A stretch of 64,000 nucleotides of DNA, taken from contig NZ_FOUA01000004.1 in assembly GCF_900114735.1 (NCBI RefSeq), positions 186,001 through 250,000 of the forward strand. The letters are read 5' to 3'. The position numbers were made by a program, and so were the translations under genes. Shown here in pieces: positions 8,290-17,822 of the stretch (position 1 is its first letter; each line of letters starts with the position of its first letter). The DNA is from Halopseudomonas bauzanensis. Lineage in GTDB: Bacteria; Pseudomonadota; Gammaproteobacteria; Pseudomonadales; Pseudomonadaceae. A model generated the notes under the pieces. It was not told where the DNA came from. It made no database searches and was given only the letters and a program-made list of their open reading frames with translations.

Positions 8290-9597
8290 TTACCTCCGTG
8301 GTCCCGGCAGGCTTACCTGCACGACCAGCCCACCCGACTCGCTGTCCAGCAGTTCCAGCTCACCGCCGTACACTTCCACCAGATCCCCGACGATCGCCAA
8401 CCCCAGGCCATGGCCGGTGACGCTTTCATCCAGCCGGGTGCCCCGCCGCAATACCCGCTCCCGGTTCGCGGGATCGATACCCGGACCATCGTCCTCTACC
8501 CGCAGCAGCAATGCCTCGGCACTCAGCTCCCAATCCACACGCACCTGGCTACGGGCCCACTTGCAGGCGTTATCCAGCAGGTTACCCAACAGCTCCAACA
8601 TGTCTTCGCGCTCGAAAGGCCATTCCGGTCCCGGATGCACGGGACTGTCGATGGTCACCCGCTCGCCATGGATCTGCCGCAACGAGTCAATCAACCAGGG
8701 CAGGTCCTGAGCAGGATGGAAGCGGGTACCGGCCTGGCTTTCCGGCGCCAGCCGCGAACGCTGCAGTGCGCGCTCCAGCTGCCGACGGATGTCCTCCAGC
8801 TGCGCGGTGATGGCCTGCTTGTTGTTGGCTGGCAGCTCCGCCTGACGCACCAGGCTCTCGGTAACCGCCAGCGGGGTCTTCAGTGCATGGCCGAGATCAC
8901 CGACACCCTTGCGTGAACGCTGGATGATCTGATCTACCTGGGCACCCAGATGATTGATTTCGTGGACCAGCGGCAACAGCTCCTGAGGTACATCATCGCT
9001 GAGTTCCAGACGCTGGCCAGTGCGCCACTCTGCCAGTTCCCGGCGGGCGCGAAGCAGCGGTAGCAGCGCCCGGCGCAGCAGGCCCTGCTGAATCAGCAGG
9101 GCGATTACCACTGCCAGCCCACCGAGACCCCAGATCCACCACCTGGCCCGGCTGAAGGCTTCCAGCAGCGGCTCGTAATCCATGGCCACACTGATGGTCA
9201 CTGTCTCACCGAGCTTGTTGAAACGCCCCGAGTGCACCAGCAACTGCTGGCCTGCCGGCCCGGGGACCAGGGTATTCTGCAACCCCTCTGCGTCCAGCGG
9301 CAAACGCTGGTCCCACAGCGAGCGGGAGCGCCAGCGCTCCGTGGTCTGCAATACGAAATAGCGACCCGAGAATGGCCGCTGGTAATCCGGACTGACTCGC
9401 TGCAAGTCGAGATACAAGCCGCTCGGTCCCGGAGTAAGTGCTGCCAGCAGCGCATCGGTTTCCCGCTGCAGGTCAGTACTGAGGTAATCACGCAGAGCGC
9501 GGTCGAACAACCACACGCTGCCCTGCCCCACCAGCATCACCGTGAGCAACAGGACCAGCAGCAAGCCACCGCCCAGCTGACGGCCGATGGACCTCAA
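8290..9597 (-). CDS. Sensor histidine kinase, PhoQ-like
   Basis: A 435-residue membrane kinase. TM1 is at about residues 9-31, a periplasmic sensor region spans about 32-150 (with [14 protein letters not shown]), and TM2 is at about 150-170. A HAMP-like linker precedes the DHp helix with the phospho-acceptor in [12 protein letters not shown]. The ATPase domain has an N box ([13 protein letters not shown]), G1 (VEDDGPGI) and G2 (GHGLGLAIV). The [11 protein letters not shown] form and overall layout resemble PhoQ. The start codon overlaps the response-regulator stop by 4 bases (ATGA), so the two are translationally coupled. The two small PepSY genes at the head of the operon suggest an envelope or metal/cation-related signal, which is inference. 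Confidence 0.9.
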   Translation of the reverse strand: MRSIGRQLGGGLLLVLLLTVMLVGQGSVWLFDRALRDYLSTDLQRETDALLAALTPGPSGLYLDLQRVSPDYQRPFSGRYFVLQTTERWRSRSLWDQRLPLDAEGLQNTLVPGPAGQQLLVHSGRFNKLGETVTISVAMDYEPLLEAFSRARWWIWGLGGLAVVIALLIQQGLLRRALLPLLRARRELAEWRTGQRLELSDDVPQELLPLVHEINHLGAQVDQIIQRSRKGVGDLGHALKTPLAVTESLVRQAELPANNKQAITAQLEDIRRQLERALQRSRLAPESQAGTRFHPAQDLPWLIDSLRQIHGERVTIDSPVHPGPEWPFEREDMLELLGNLLDNACKWARSQVRVDWELSAEALLLRVEDDGPGIDPANRERVLRRGTRLDESVTGHGLGLAIVGDLVEVYGGELELLDSESGGLVVQVSLPGPRR

Positions 9598-10268
9598 ACC
9601 TGTCGCCCCACCAGTACATACCCCTGACCGCGGCGGGTCTCGATGGTCTGCTTGCCCAACTTGCGACGCAGGTGATTGATCAGCACTTCGATCACATTGG
9701 AGTCCCGCTCGGCTTCATAATCGTACAGGTGCTCGGCCAACCGCGCCTTGGATACCAGCTGACCGGCGTGCAGCATGAAACAGCGCAGCAAGCGGAATTC
9801 ACTGGCCGACAGCTGCACGGCTTCCAGGCCGGGGCCGGAGACCTGCTGGGTGGTTTCATCCAGACTCAGGCCGGCCGCGTGCAACTGGTTCTGGGGCTCA
9901 CGCCCATGGCTACGCCGCAACAATCCCTGGATGCGCAGCAGCAGCTCTTCCGGATGGAAAGGTTTGGTCAGGTAATCATCAGCACCAGCACGCAGCCCCT
10001 CGACCCGCTCGGTCCAGCTACCCCGGGCGGTGAGCACCAGCACCGGCAAGCTCAGCCCCTGACCGCGCCAGGCCTGCAGTACCTCCAGACCACCGCGGCC
10101 GGGCAGGCCCAGGTCGAGAATGCACAGGTCGTAGGGCTCCTGTTCACCGAGCAGCTGCACATCCCGACCATCGGCTCGCCAATCGACCGCATAACCGGCT
10201 TGGCGCAGGCTGGTACAGAGCGTGTCGGCCAGCGCCACATTGTCTTCAGCCAGCAACAGCCGCATCAA
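9594..10268 (-). CDS. OmpR-family response regulator
   Basis: A 224-residue two-domain regulator. The receiver domain has the acidic pair near the N-terminus (LLAEDN), the phosphorylation site [13 protein letters not shown] (Asp about 51), a Thr in VLTARG and a Lys in YLTKPF. A winged-helix DNA-binding domain follows ([62 protein letters not shown]). It resembles the QseB/PmrA/PhoP group. It overlaps the kinase downstream by 4 bases and the PepSY gene upstream by 4 bases, so all four genes form one tightly coupled operon. Confidence 0.93.
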   Translation of the reverse strand: MMRLLLAEDNVALADTLCTSLRQAGYAVDWRADGRDVQLLGEQEPYDLCILDLGLPGRGGLEVLQAWRGQGLSLPVLVLTARGSWTERVEGLRAGADDYLTKPFHPEELLLRIQGLLRRSHGREPQNQLHAAGLSLDETTQQVSGPGLEAVQLSASEFRLLRCFMLHAGQLVSKARLAEHLYDYEAERDSNVIEVLINHLRRKLGKQTIETRRGQGYVLVGRQV

Positions 10269-10597
10269 TCATCCTCGTCCACATCGAGCAGCACACCGGT
10301 CACGGCGTCGTACTCCAATTCCAGCACCCGGCGATCCCGGGTGACTATTTCCATCTCGTAGATGTAACGCCCATCATCATGCTCGAGTTCAGCCTCGAGA
10401 AAACGCCCCGGATAGCGCTCCAGGGCGTCGGCGATCAAGGTCTGCAATGGCAGTATCACCCCACGCTCGGCCAGGTCCAACGCTTCATCATGATCGATAT
10501 CATCGGCTGCGGCCGGCGAGGTCCATCCGAGCAGCAGACCAAAACACAGCCAGCCGCACAAGGCGGCCGGCTTCAGTGCCAGAAATCGATCAGTCAT
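10265..10597 (-). CDS. PepSY-domain protein, second of a pair
   Basis: A 110-residue exported protein with a signal peptide ([17 protein letters not shown]) and a PepSY-type region: [23 protein letters not shown], then [45 protein letters not shown]. The start at 10597 (MTDRFLALK) overlaps the preceding PepSY gene by 8 bases. A longer in-frame reading would run back inside that gene. The C-terminus is acidic (DVDEDD), as in its neighbour. PepSY domains often act as periplasmic modulators of proteases or sensors. Co-expression with a two-component system suggests it tunes the kinase or is a main output, and this has not been shown. Confidence 0.85.
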   Translation of the reverse strand: MTDRFLALKPAALCGWLCFGLLLGWTSPAAADDIDHDEALDLAERGVILPLQTLIADALERYPGRFLEAELEHDDGRYIYEMEIVTRDRRVLELEYDAVTGVLLDVDEDD

Positions 10598-10898
10598 CTT
10601 GTTCGGTTTTGAGGACTTCACCGGTGCTGGCGTCAATATCGATGTCCCAGTCGGTGCCGTCATCGGCGCGGATATCCAGCTTGTAGATATAGCGGCCATA
10701 TTCATGTTCCAGGTCACGGTCGGTAATCTGACCGGCCTTGACGGACAGAGCCTTTTCTTCCAGGCTGTCCAGCGCTTTGATTTTGCCTTCCTCTACCAGT
10801 TTCGCTGCTTCGGCCGAACTCACATCATCATCGGCGAATACCGCAGCCGAACCCAGGCCCAGAAAAGCTGCGCAAGACAGTGCAATAAGTTTTTTCAT
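10590..10898 (-). CDS. PepSY-domain periplasmic protein, first of a pair
   Basis: A 102-residue exported protein. The signal peptide (MKKLIALSCAAFLGLGSAAVFA) precedes an acidic PepSY domain: DDDVSSAEAAKLVEEGKIKALDSLEEKAL, then [43 protein letters not shown]. It shares the E-[HY]-x-GRYIY core with the next gene, so the two probably arose by tandem duplication. The gene heads the pepSY-pepSY-regulator-kinase operon and GGAG lies 10 bases upstream. The 100-base gap to the divergent patatin gene must hold the operon promoter. Confidence 0.87.
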   Translation of the reverse strand: MKKLIALSCAAFLGLGSAAVFADDDVSSAEAAKLVEEGKIKALDSLEEKALSVKAGQITDRDLEHEYGRYIYKLDIRADDGTDWDIDIDASTGEVLKTEQDD

Positions 10899-11000
10899 AT
10901 CATGTCGCTCCGTTGTTTGAACACAATTGAATAGTAGACCGACAAACTGAACTGAACCTTAAAAATGGCCGAGTCGCACTCGGCCAATGCAGGGATTCGC

Positions 11001-12080
11001 ATGACCGCCATTCATATTTCCGCGCCAGCCCTCACCCTGCGAGCCGGTGAACGAGCGTTGCAGCATATTCGTAACAATGGCCTGCAGCCAACTGACGTGC
11101 ATTTGATTCCCGGCGCAGCGGGGGGCCCCAAAGCGCTGGGCATTCAGGGTCTGGACATGGCCATCTTCGGCGATTGGCTGCCCCGGACACCGCAGCCACG
11201 CAGCCTGGTTGGTGCTTCCATCGGCAGTTGGCGATTCGCCAGCGTATGCCTTCCTGACCCGGTCGCCGGCCTGCGCCGCCTGGGCGAGCTGTACACGGCC
11301 CAGCGCTTCCCCAAGGGCATCACCGTGGCCGAGATCAGCCGTCGCTGCGCGCACATGCTGGACCAGTTGCTGGACGATCAGGACCAGAGCATTCTCGACA
11401 ATCCCCATTACCACCTGAATATCGTCGCCGTGAAAAGCCTGCGGCTCCTGCAGCATGATCACCCGTCACGCCTGGGGCTGGGGCTGGGCGGCGTCATTGG
11501 CGCCAACCTGCTCGGCCGTCGCCATCTGCGACGCTGGTTCGAGCGCGTCATCCTGCACGACCAACGCCTGCACCCGCCGCTGCCCGAGCTGCAGGACTTC
11601 ATTACCAGTTACGTATCACTCAACTGCGATAATCTGCGCCCCGCCCTGCTCGCCTCCGGCTCGATCCCCATGGTCATGGAGGCCGTGCGCGATATTCCCG
11701 GCGCCAGCCAGGGTGTCTACCGTGACGGCGGCTTGCTGGATTACCACCTGGACCTGCCCTGGCGCGCGCCAGGCGTGGTGCTGTATCCCCATTTTCTGGA
11801 TCGGGTGGTACCGGGCTGGTTCGACAAGGCGCTGCCCTGGCGGCGAGCCAATGCCGAGCAGATCGGTGACGTACTGCTGGTAGCCCCATCGCCCACCTAC
11901 CTGGCCCGCCTACCCTATGGCAAACTCCCGGACCGCCGGGACTATCGCCGCTTCGTAGGTGATGACGCAGGACGCGAAAACTACTGGCGCCAGGCAATGG
12001 CCAACAGCCAGCGCCTGGGCGATGAGTTTCTCGAACTGGTGGAAAAGGACCGGCTTATCGAGCGAATCCAGCCGCTGTAA
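11001..12080 (+). CDS. Patatin-like phospholipase family protein
   Basis: A 359-residue predicted lipid acyl hydrolase. The nucleophile elbow GASIGSW (GxSxG; Ser about residue 73) and the catalytic Asp in DGGLLDYHLDLPW (about residue 241) form the Ser-Asp dyad of patatins. A glycine-rich oxyanion-type loop (PGAAGGPKALGIQG) precedes them at about 34-47. The protein lacks a signal peptide and would act in the cytoplasm or on the inner membrane face. The start at 11001 is preferred over 10965 because AGGGA sits 7 bases upstream. It runs divergently from the PepSY operon. The lipid substrate is unknown. Confidence 0.82.
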   Translation: MTAIHISAPALTLRAGERALQHIRNNGLQPTDVHLIPGAAGGPKALGIQGLDMAIFGDWLPRTPQPRSLVGASIGSWRFASVCLPDPVAGLRRLGELYTAQRFPKGITVAEISRRCAHMLDQLLDDQDQSILDNPHYHLNIVAVKSLRLLQHDHPSRLGLGLGGVIGANLLGRRHLRRWFERVILHDQRLHPPLPELQDFITSYVSLNCDNLRPALLASGSIPMVMEAVRDIPGASQGVYRDGGLLDYHLDLPWRAPGVVLYPHFLDRVVPGWFDKALPWRRANAEQIGDVLLVAPSPTYLARLPYGKLPDRRDYRRFVGDDAGRENYWRQAMANSQRLGDEFLELVEKDRLIERIQPL

Positions 12081-12181
12081 CGGTTGCTGTCACCATGAGG
12101 GCGAAAGGTTGGTTCTGGCTATCGACATCCGAGGCCGGAGCGGGCAGCCCTCCCGCAGACTTCAGGGATATACCTCTCGCC

Positions 12182-12682
12182 TCAATCCAGCACCCGACGG
12201 GCACTGGCATAGGCACGCTGCCAATAGCTGGCATCCAGCTCATCCACCCGCACCCGGCCACCGGTGCTGGGCGCATGCAGAAAACGGCCATCACCGACAT
12301 AGATACCGGCGTGATCGACTCGCTTGCCACCCGTGGAGAACAGCACCAGATCGCCCGGCCGGAGGGATTTGACCGAGGTGGTGCCGGGCAAGGCGCTCAG
12401 CCCAGCGGTGGTACGCGGTAGCGTCAGGCCCGCAGACTCACGATAGACATAGTTGATCAGACCGCTGCAATCGAACCCCGACTCCGGCGAGCTACCACCG
12501 TAGCGATAAGGTGTACCCACCAGGCTGAAGGCATGGAACAGCAATTGATCATGGCTGACGGCAGCCGGCGGGGCTGGCGGTGCGCTCGGCACTGCAGCAG
12601 AAGGCGCTGGTGTTTGCGGCGCACTGGCGCACCCGGCCAGGACAGCCAATGACAATACCAGCAGCAGATGAATAGCACGCAT
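12182..12682 (-). CDS. NlpC/P60 family lipoprotein, peptidoglycan endopeptidase
   Basis: A 166-residue lipoprotein with a lipobox (MRAIHLLLVLSLAVLAGC) and a Pro/Ala-rich linker. The C40 cysteine peptidase domain carries the catalytic Cys in GFDCSGLINYVY and the His in DHAGIYVGDGRFLHAP. Family members cut peptide stems of peptidoglycan, usually between D-Glu and meso-diaminopimelate. The start at 12682 places the lipobox correctly; the longer frame to 12739 adds 19 residues that would spoil the signal. It is the last gene in a minus-strand series after tag and ttcA, with a 91-base gap to tag. Confidence 0.88.
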   Translation of the reverse strand: MRAIHLLLVLSLAVLAGCASAPQTPAPSAAVPSAPPAPPAAVSHDQLLFHAFSLVGTPYRYGGSSPESGFDCSGLINYVYRESAGLTLPRTTAGLSALPGTTSVKSLRPGDLVLFSTGGKRVDHAGIYVGDGRFLHAPSTGGRVRVDELDASYWQRAYASARRVLD

Positions 12683-12773
12683 TACCCGACCTCGCCCGGA
12701 ACACCGGATAACCTTGCACTGACAAGGACTTGAGGTCAAGTCGCGAGATCCAGGATCAGACTTCGCTTGTAAC

Positions 12774-13448
12774 TCAATGATTCACCGTAAAAGCCAACAT
12801 CGCCGACAGCTGCCCCGAGGGACGGCCGCTTTCACGGCCCAACTGGTTGAATGCATCCTGCACCAGGGCCAGGTCCCGCTGACTCGTAGCCTTGGCCTGA
12901 TCCAGCACCCCCATGCCTTTCAACGCAGCCAATACGTCGTCGGTAGTGACAAAGGTATCCTTGCCGACCATCCGCAGAAAGCGCGGCACCGACAACCCGC
13001 CAAGCTGGTTGCCGCGCTTGGCCAGCAACCGCCACAGGCCGACGATATCCTCGCTCGGCCAATCGGCGATCAGGTTGCCCATGCTGCCGTATTCCCGGCT
13101 CAGATCCAGCACCATCTGGGCATTGCGCGGCACGCTGCGCAGCTTGGCGAGATGGCGGATGATGCGCGTGTCCTGCATCAGGCGTTCGATATGCTCGGCG
13201 CTCATCAACACCACCTTGTGCGGATCGAAGCCGAAGAATACCTCCTCAAAGGCCGGCCAGCGCGCATCCACCACGCTGTGCTTGAGACCGGCACGGAATA
13301 CCCGCAGAGCCATCGCCGAGAGGTAACGGTCATCGCTCAACGCCCGCAGCTCATCAGCAGAACGAGGTGTCGGCAGCCGTGCTTCCAACGCCGCACGGGA
13401 ACCGAAGCGGTTCAGGCAATATTCTTCAAGCCAGCGGTAATCGCGCAT
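12774..13448 (-). CDS. DNA-3-methyladenine glycosylase I family protein
   Basis: A 224-residue cytoplasmic protein of the 3-methyladenine glycosylase I (Tag) superfamily. It has the helix-rich HhH-GPD-like fold signature: LSDDRYLSAMALRVFRAGLKHSVVDARWPAFEEVFFGFDP, then NAQMVLDLSREYGSMGNLIADWPSEDIVGLWRLLAKRGNQLGG and RFLRMVGKDTFVTTDDVLAAL. It would remove alkylated adenine in base-excision repair. It lacks the clear zinc-binding Cys/His set of E. coli Tag, so it belongs to the divergent branch often annotated near ttcA in Pseudomonas. It starts 12 bases after the ttcA stop and is probably cotranscribed. Confidence 0.75.
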   Translation of the reverse strand: MRDYRWLEEYCLNRFGSRAALEARLPTPRSADELRALSDDRYLSAMALRVFRAGLKHSVVDARWPAFEEVFFGFDPHKVVLMSAEHIERLMQDTRIIRHLAKLRSVPRNAQMVLDLSREYGSMGNLIADWPSEDIVGLWRLLAKRGNQLGGLSVPRFLRMVGKDTFVTTDDVLAALKGMGVLDQAKATSQRDLALVQDAFNQLGRESGRPSGQLSAMLAFTVNH

Positions 13449-13460
13449 TGGGTATCCCGG

Positions 13461-14285
13461 TCAGAGGTTCATCAGATCGACGAAACGCGGCGCGGCGCTG
13501 GCATCGATCTTCAGGCTGGCGAAATCGAACAGCTTGGCATCGGCCAGTTGCGACGGCTGCACATGCCGCAGCGCACGGAAGATATTCTCCACCCGACCGG
13601 GTGTTTCCCGGTCCCAGCTCTGCAACATATCCTTGACCACCTGACGCTGCAGATTCTCCTGCGAGCCGCAGAGGTTGCAGGGAATGATCGGAAACTCGCG
13701 CAGCTGGGCATACACTTCGATGTCCTTCTCGTTGCAATAAGCCAGCGGACGAATAACCACATTGCGGCCATCATCGGACCGCAGTTTCGGCGGCATAGCC
13801 TTGAGATTGCCGCCATAGAACATGTTCAGAAAGAAGGTTTCGACGATATCGTCACGGTGATGCCCGAGCGCCATCTTGGTCGCGCCGATTTCATCCGCGA
13901 AGGTATAGAGGTTGCCCCGGCGCAGGCGCGAACACAGCGAGCAGGTGGTCTTGCCCTCCGGCACCTTTTCCTTGACCACCGAATAGGTGTCACGCTCGAG
14001 GATATGGTAGGGAATGCCCAGCTCGTCCAGATACGCCGGCAGTACCTCTTCGGGGAAACCAGGCTGTTTCTGGTCCAGGTTCACCGCGACAATTTCGAAC
14101 TTGATCGGCGCCACCTTCTGCAGATGCAGCAGCATGTCCAGCAGCGTGTAACTGTCCTTGCCGCCCGACAGGCACACCATGATCTTGTCGCCATCCTCGA
14201 TCATGTTGTAATCGGTGACTGCTTCGGCAGTCAGGCGCCGCAGGCGTTTCTGCAGCTTGTTCTGGTTGACACTCAGACTGGACAT
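13461..14285 (-). CDS. ttcA: tRNA 2-thiocytidine(32) synthetase TtcA
   Basis: A 274-residue ATP pyrophosphatase that thiolates cytidine 32 of certain tRNAs using an iron-sulfur cluster. The PP-loop [13 protein letters not shown] starts at about residue 38. The paired Cys motifs [13 protein letters not shown] and [13 protein letters not shown] hold the [4Fe-4S] cluster, and [19 protein letters not shown] is the conserved central signature. The start at 14285 ([10 protein letters not shown]) follows homologues; an upstream in-frame ATG at 14315 has a possible GGGG ribosome site and cannot be excluded. It probably forms an operon with the tag-like gene. Confidence 0.93.
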   Translation of the reverse strand: MSSLSVNQNKLQKRLRRLTAEAVTDYNMIEDGDKIMVCLSGGKDSYTLLDMLLHLQKVAPIKFEIVAVNLDQKQPGFPEEVLPAYLDELGIPYHILERDTYSVVKEKVPEGKTTCSLCSRLRRGNLYTFADEIGATKMALGHHRDDIVETFFLNMFYGGNLKAMPPKLRSDDGRNVVIRPLAYCNEKDIEVYAQLREFPIIPCNLCGSQENLQRQVVKDMLQSWDRETPGRVENIFRALRHVQPSQLADAKLFDFASLKIDASAAPRFVDLMNL

Positions 14286-14440
14286 GGCGGGAACCCGGAT
14301 ATCAAAACCCGGCATTTTACCCCGAAACGGGGGGCAGGCAACGGCGCAGGGGGTGGATCAGGGAAATTCCGATGGGAAGTCTGTCAAGCTGAAGCCCTGG
14401 CCGCGAGGCGTCTGCAGGACGCCGGCGCGGCCTCACTCAC

Positions 14441-15040
14441 TTATCGAAGATAGATCGGTCCGATCCCCAGCCCCCAGAAGATCACTGCGGTAGCCATCAT
14501 GCCTACCAGCACCACCAGACCTACCGCCAGGATCGAGCTGGAGAATAGAAAGCCCTCATCCTGCGGAATATCCATGAAGATGGGGATACCCTGATAGAGC
14601 AGATATACCGTATAACAGATAGCCGCCGTGCCGACGAACATGGCCAACCACAGGTTCGGGTAGAGCGCCGCGAGACCGGCAAGGAACAGCGGGGTGGCGG
14701 TGTAGGCAGCAAAGACCACGCAATCGCTCAAGGTAGGGTTGGAATCATAGGTACGGGACATCCAATGAATGAAGGCCCCCATGACAGCCACCCCGGCGAG
14801 CATCGCCAGCCAGGTGAGAAAGGTCATCTGCAGAGCGCTGGCCTGAGTGAGTCTGACCGGCTCAAGAGTACCGATGGTCCAACCGACCTGCGTGGTGCCG
14901 ATATAAGCGGAAACGGCGGGGATAGCCGCAAGCACCAACACGTGAACCAGGTAGAGCGGTCCGATAACGGTTTCCTCACCCTTGATGGTTCGCCAGGCAC
15001 GGTCGGGGTTGGTGAAGAGTCCCACTACGTTTTGGATCAT
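14441..15040 (-). CDS. Yip1-family membrane protein
   Basis: A 199-residue inner-membrane protein with five to six helices and the Yip1 domain pattern. The N-terminal amphipathic segment VVGLFTNPDRAWRTIKGEE is followed by helices around LYLVHVLVLAAIPAVSAYIG, LTWLAMLAGVAVMGAFIHWM, FAAYTATPLFLAGLAALYP, LAMFVGTAAICYTVYLLYQGIPIFM and LVGMMATAVIFWGLGIGPI. Bacterial members have no defined function. AGGAGG lies 7 bases before the ATG, indicating strong translation. Confidence 0.85.
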   Translation of the reverse strand: MIQNVVGLFTNPDRAWRTIKGEETVIGPLYLVHVLVLAAIPAVSAYIGTTQVGWTIGTLEPVRLTQASALQMTFLTWLAMLAGVAVMGAFIHWMSRTYDSNPTLSDCVVFAAYTATPLFLAGLAALYPNLWLAMFVGTAAICYTVYLLYQGIPIFMDIPQDEGFLFSSSILAVGLVVLVGMMATAVIFWGLGIGPIYLR

Positions 15041-15181
15041 GGTCTGACCTCCTGATTATTATTGTCCCGCAGCGCCAGTTTTCTCAGCCCTTGCGGCAGA
15101 TCGCTGCGACATCCTGTCGCAGCAACCATGCCTTGACTATAGTCAAATCCGCTGGAATTTGAACCCACCGCATTAGAGTGA

Positions 15182-15805
15182 TTAGCGACTTCCCGCTTCG
15201 CGGTAATAGCGATTCAGAATTAAGTAAGCCTCGTTGATCTCGCTGCCCCGCTCGACATTGCCGCCCCGGTCGGGATGATGCTGCATCATCAGCCGACGAT
15301 AACGCTGCTTGATCACGGCTACCCCGTCGTCCCTGGCCACGCCCAATATCTCCCGCGCCCAGTCCAGCTGACACTGCGTTACCGGCTCGCGCTGGCCCCG
15401 CCAAAAGTCATCCAGCAGACGGGTCACATCTTCGGCGCTGGTCTCCAGCCATTGGTTCCAATCGAGGTAGTAGCTGCGCAGCGGATCGTTGACCTGTACT
15501 CCCGGCCCCCTTACCTGCCGCGGTTGCAAACTGATGCATAGCGCTTCGATCGATAACTCGCGCCGGGAGTCGACCAGCGCGTCGGATAACCGATACAAGC
15601 CGTGGAACAGCAGGAAATGCAGCTGGAACAGCTGCAATGGATCGCGCATCGCTCCCGGTACGGCGAACACCGAGTGGGGAAATGCCGTGGCCAGGTGCCG
15701 GAGCAATGCGAACTCACCGATACCCTGGGGATTTTCTTCGAGCAGCCAGAGCACCTGCTCATCAAAGTCGGGCGGCAACAGGTCTTGAGCGGTTGGCTTG
15801 TTCAT
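15182..15805 (-). CDS. DnaJ-related protein with C-terminal J domain
   Basis: A 207-residue cytoplasmic protein. The N-terminal two-thirds match the DNAJ-related family (DEQVLWLLEENPQGIGEFALLRHLA, then LFQLHFLLFHGLYRLSDAL). The last 60 residues are a J domain: AREILGVARDDGVAVIKQRYRRLMMQHHPDRGG carries the HPD motif needed to stimulate Hsp70 ATPase, followed by INEAYLIL. It lacks the Gly/Phe and zinc regions of true DnaJ and so is a class III co-chaperone of unknown client. The 141 bases to the downstream Yip1 gene hold no other gene. Confidence 0.85.
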   Translation of the reverse strand: MNKPTAQDLLPPDFDEQVLWLLEENPQGIGEFALLRHLATAFPHSVFAVPGAMRDPLQLFQLHFLLFHGLYRLSDALVDSRRELSIEALCISLQPRQVRGPGVQVNDPLRSYYLDWNQWLETSAEDVTRLLDDFWRGQREPVTQCQLDWAREILGVARDDGVAVIKQRYRRLMMQHHPDRGGNVERGSEINEAYLILNRYYREAGSR

Positions 15806-15914
15806 GCCATCAGTTTAGCCATCATCGGGCCATAAAACAGCCATCTGCCCGCCATGAAAATGCAACAGGGAATGCGTATGACTATCTGGCCAATTCACTT
15901 CACGAGAACGAATA

Positions 15915-17816
15915 ATGAACAGATGGAGCTTGACTGCGATAGCGACAGCCGTGGCCGTCAGCCTTACCGGCTGCCTGGGTAGCGACAGTGACAGTGACCG
16001 GGGGGCCGGCGACACCACCCCCAGGATCAGTATCGAACTGAGCAAGCTGGGCAGCTATGCAACCGGTGAGTATGGCCAGAGCGCGGCGGAAATTCCTGCC
16101 TTCGACCCGGTCAACCAACGTATATTCATGGTCAACGCCCTATCCGGTGCGGTGGATGTGCTGGATGCCGCCGACCCGGCCAACCCAGCGTATGTCACCT
16201 CGCTGGTCGCTCAAACCGAGAACGCCACCGTCAACAGCGTAGCCTGGCACGATGGCTTGCTCGCCGTGGCTGTCGAGGCGGCCATCAAGACCGACCCGGG
16301 CACCATCGAACTGTACGATGCCACGACCTTGCAGCTGCTGGACAGCCGGTCGGTCGGCGCCCTGCCCGACATGCTTACCTTTACGCCCGATGGCAAGTAC
16401 GTGTTGGTCGCCAATGAAGGCGAGCCGAATGATGATTACTCGGTCGACCCCGAAGGCTCGATCAGCATCGTTGAGGTGCTCGCAGAGAGCAACCGCTTCG
16501 GCAGCGTTCGCACCGCCGGCTTCGAGAGCTTCAATGAACAGCGGCAAGCCCTGCTTGACGCCGGTGTGCGGATCTATGGTCCGGCTGACAATACCCAGGC
16601 TTATGGCCATAACAACCTGGCGAGCGTTGCCCGTGACCTGGAGCCGGAGTACATCACCGTTTCCGCCGATAGCAGCACCGCCTGGGTCGCTCTGCAGGAA
16701 AACAACGCTTTTGCCAAGCTGGACATCGCCAGCGCCACCGTCACGGACATCCTGCCCCTGGGCTTCAAGGATTATGGCGCGCAAGGCAACGGCATCGATG
16801 CCAGCGATGAGGAAGACGGGCTCATTCGCATCGAACCTCGTCCCGGTGTGGTTGGTATGTATCACCCCGACGCAATCAGCAGCTACAGCGTGGACGGCAA
16901 GACCTATATCGTTTCGGCTAACGAAGGCGATGCCCGCGCCTGGGGTGAGGACACCGATGAATACTGGGCAGGTGATGCCAGCCTGGGCTTCGTTGAGGAG
17001 TTCCGCGTCAAGCATCTGGTGCACAGCGACGGTTTCCGCCGCCGGGCCAATGACGATCTGCCGCCGCAGCTGGCTGCCCTGGCTGACGGTGCCCTGCTCA
17101 ACCCGGACACCTTCGCCTACTGTGGCGCCACCGCAGCCGCGCCCGGCGCTTGCCGCGCGGATGATGAGCTGGGCCGCCTGAATATCAGTTGGGTGAATGG
17201 CTATCGCAAAAATGCCGACGGCAGCCCGATGCTGTTCGATGCCAGCGGCGCAGCAAACCCCGCCGGCAATCTACTGATGTACGATGAGCTGTACTCCTAT
17301 GGCGCCCGTTCCTTCTCCATCTGGGATGAAAATGGCGAACAGGTGTGGGATTCCGGCGACTTTTTCGAGCAGTTCCTGGCCAACCAGACCGAACATGACT
17401 GCCAACTGCGAGCGGCCCGCGATATTCCCTGCGATCTGTACTTCAATACCGGTCACGATGAAGTCGGCACACTCGACAGCCGCAGCGATGCCAAAGGCCC
17501 CGAGCCGGAAGGCATTACCGTCGGTCGTATCAACGAGCAGAGCTTCGCTTTCATTGGCCTGGAGCGCATGGGTGGAGTGATGGTGTTCGATATCACCGAT
17601 CCTACCGCGCCGCAATTTCAGGATTACCTGAATACCCGTGAAGACTGGGAAGCCGATCTGGAAGAATCGCCTGAACTCCTGGCCCAGACCGGCGACCTGG
17701 GTCCCGAAGGGCTGGTGTTCGTTACCGCCGAGGACTCGCCCAATGGCGAACCCCTGTTGATTGTCGGCAACGAAGTCAGCGGCACCACGGCGATCTACCA
17801 GATCAACCGCCGGTAG
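15915..17816 (+). CDS. Choice-of-anchor I family lipoprotein, beta-propeller-like
   Basis: A 633-residue envelope lipoprotein. The lipobox (MNRWSLTAIATAVAVSLTGC) is followed by an acidic Ser/Asp linker. The body resembles choice-of-anchor I proteins with a seven-bladed-propeller-like pattern: IFMVNALSGAVDVLDAADPANP, TFTPDGKYVLVANEGEPNDDYSVDPEGSISI, ISSYSVDGKTYIVSANEGDARAW, LGRLNISWVNGYRKNADG, SYGARSFSIWDENGEQVWDSGD, DSRSDAKGPEPEGITVGRI. The D-x-D/EGD loops suggest calcium binding. Homologues are sometimes called alkaline-phosphatase-like, but no phosphatase site is recognised here. It is convergent with the MFS gene, with a 6-base gap. Confidence 0.82.
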   Translation: MNRWSLTAIATAVAVSLTGCLGSDSDSDRGAGDTTPRISIELSKLGSYATGEYGQSAAEIPAFDPVNQRIFMVNALSGAVDVLDAADPANPAYVTSLVAQTENATVNSVAWHDGLLAVAVEAAIKTDPGTIELYDATTLQLLDSRSVGALPDMLTFTPDGKYVLVANEGEPNDDYSVDPEGSISIVEVLAESNRFGSVRTAGFESFNEQRQALLDAGVRIYGPADNTQAYGHNNLASVARDLEPEYITVSADSSTAWVALQENNAFAKLDIASATVTDILPLGFKDYGAQGNGIDASDEEDGLIRIEPRPGVVGMYHPDAISSYSVDGKTYIVSANEGDARAWGEDTDEYWAGDASLGFVEEFRVKHLVHSDGFRRRANDDLPPQLAALADGALLNPDTFAYCGATAAAPGACRADDELGRLNISWVNGYRKNADGSPMLFDASGAANPAGNLLMYDELYSYGARSFSIWDENGEQVWDSGDFFEQFLANQTEHDCQLRAARDIPCDLYFNTGHDEVGTLDSRSDAKGPEPEGITVGRINEQSFAFIGLERMGGVMVFDITDPTAPQFQDYLNTREDWEADLEESPELLAQTGDLGPEGLVFVTAEDSPNGEPLLIVGNEVSGTTAIYQINRR

Positions 17817-17822
17817 GCACGA

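Noticed and set aside
12777-14453. 558-codon plus-strand reading frame
   Set aside because: It is antisense to tag and ttcA, both with clear motifs; its length is a by-product of GC-rich codon bias.
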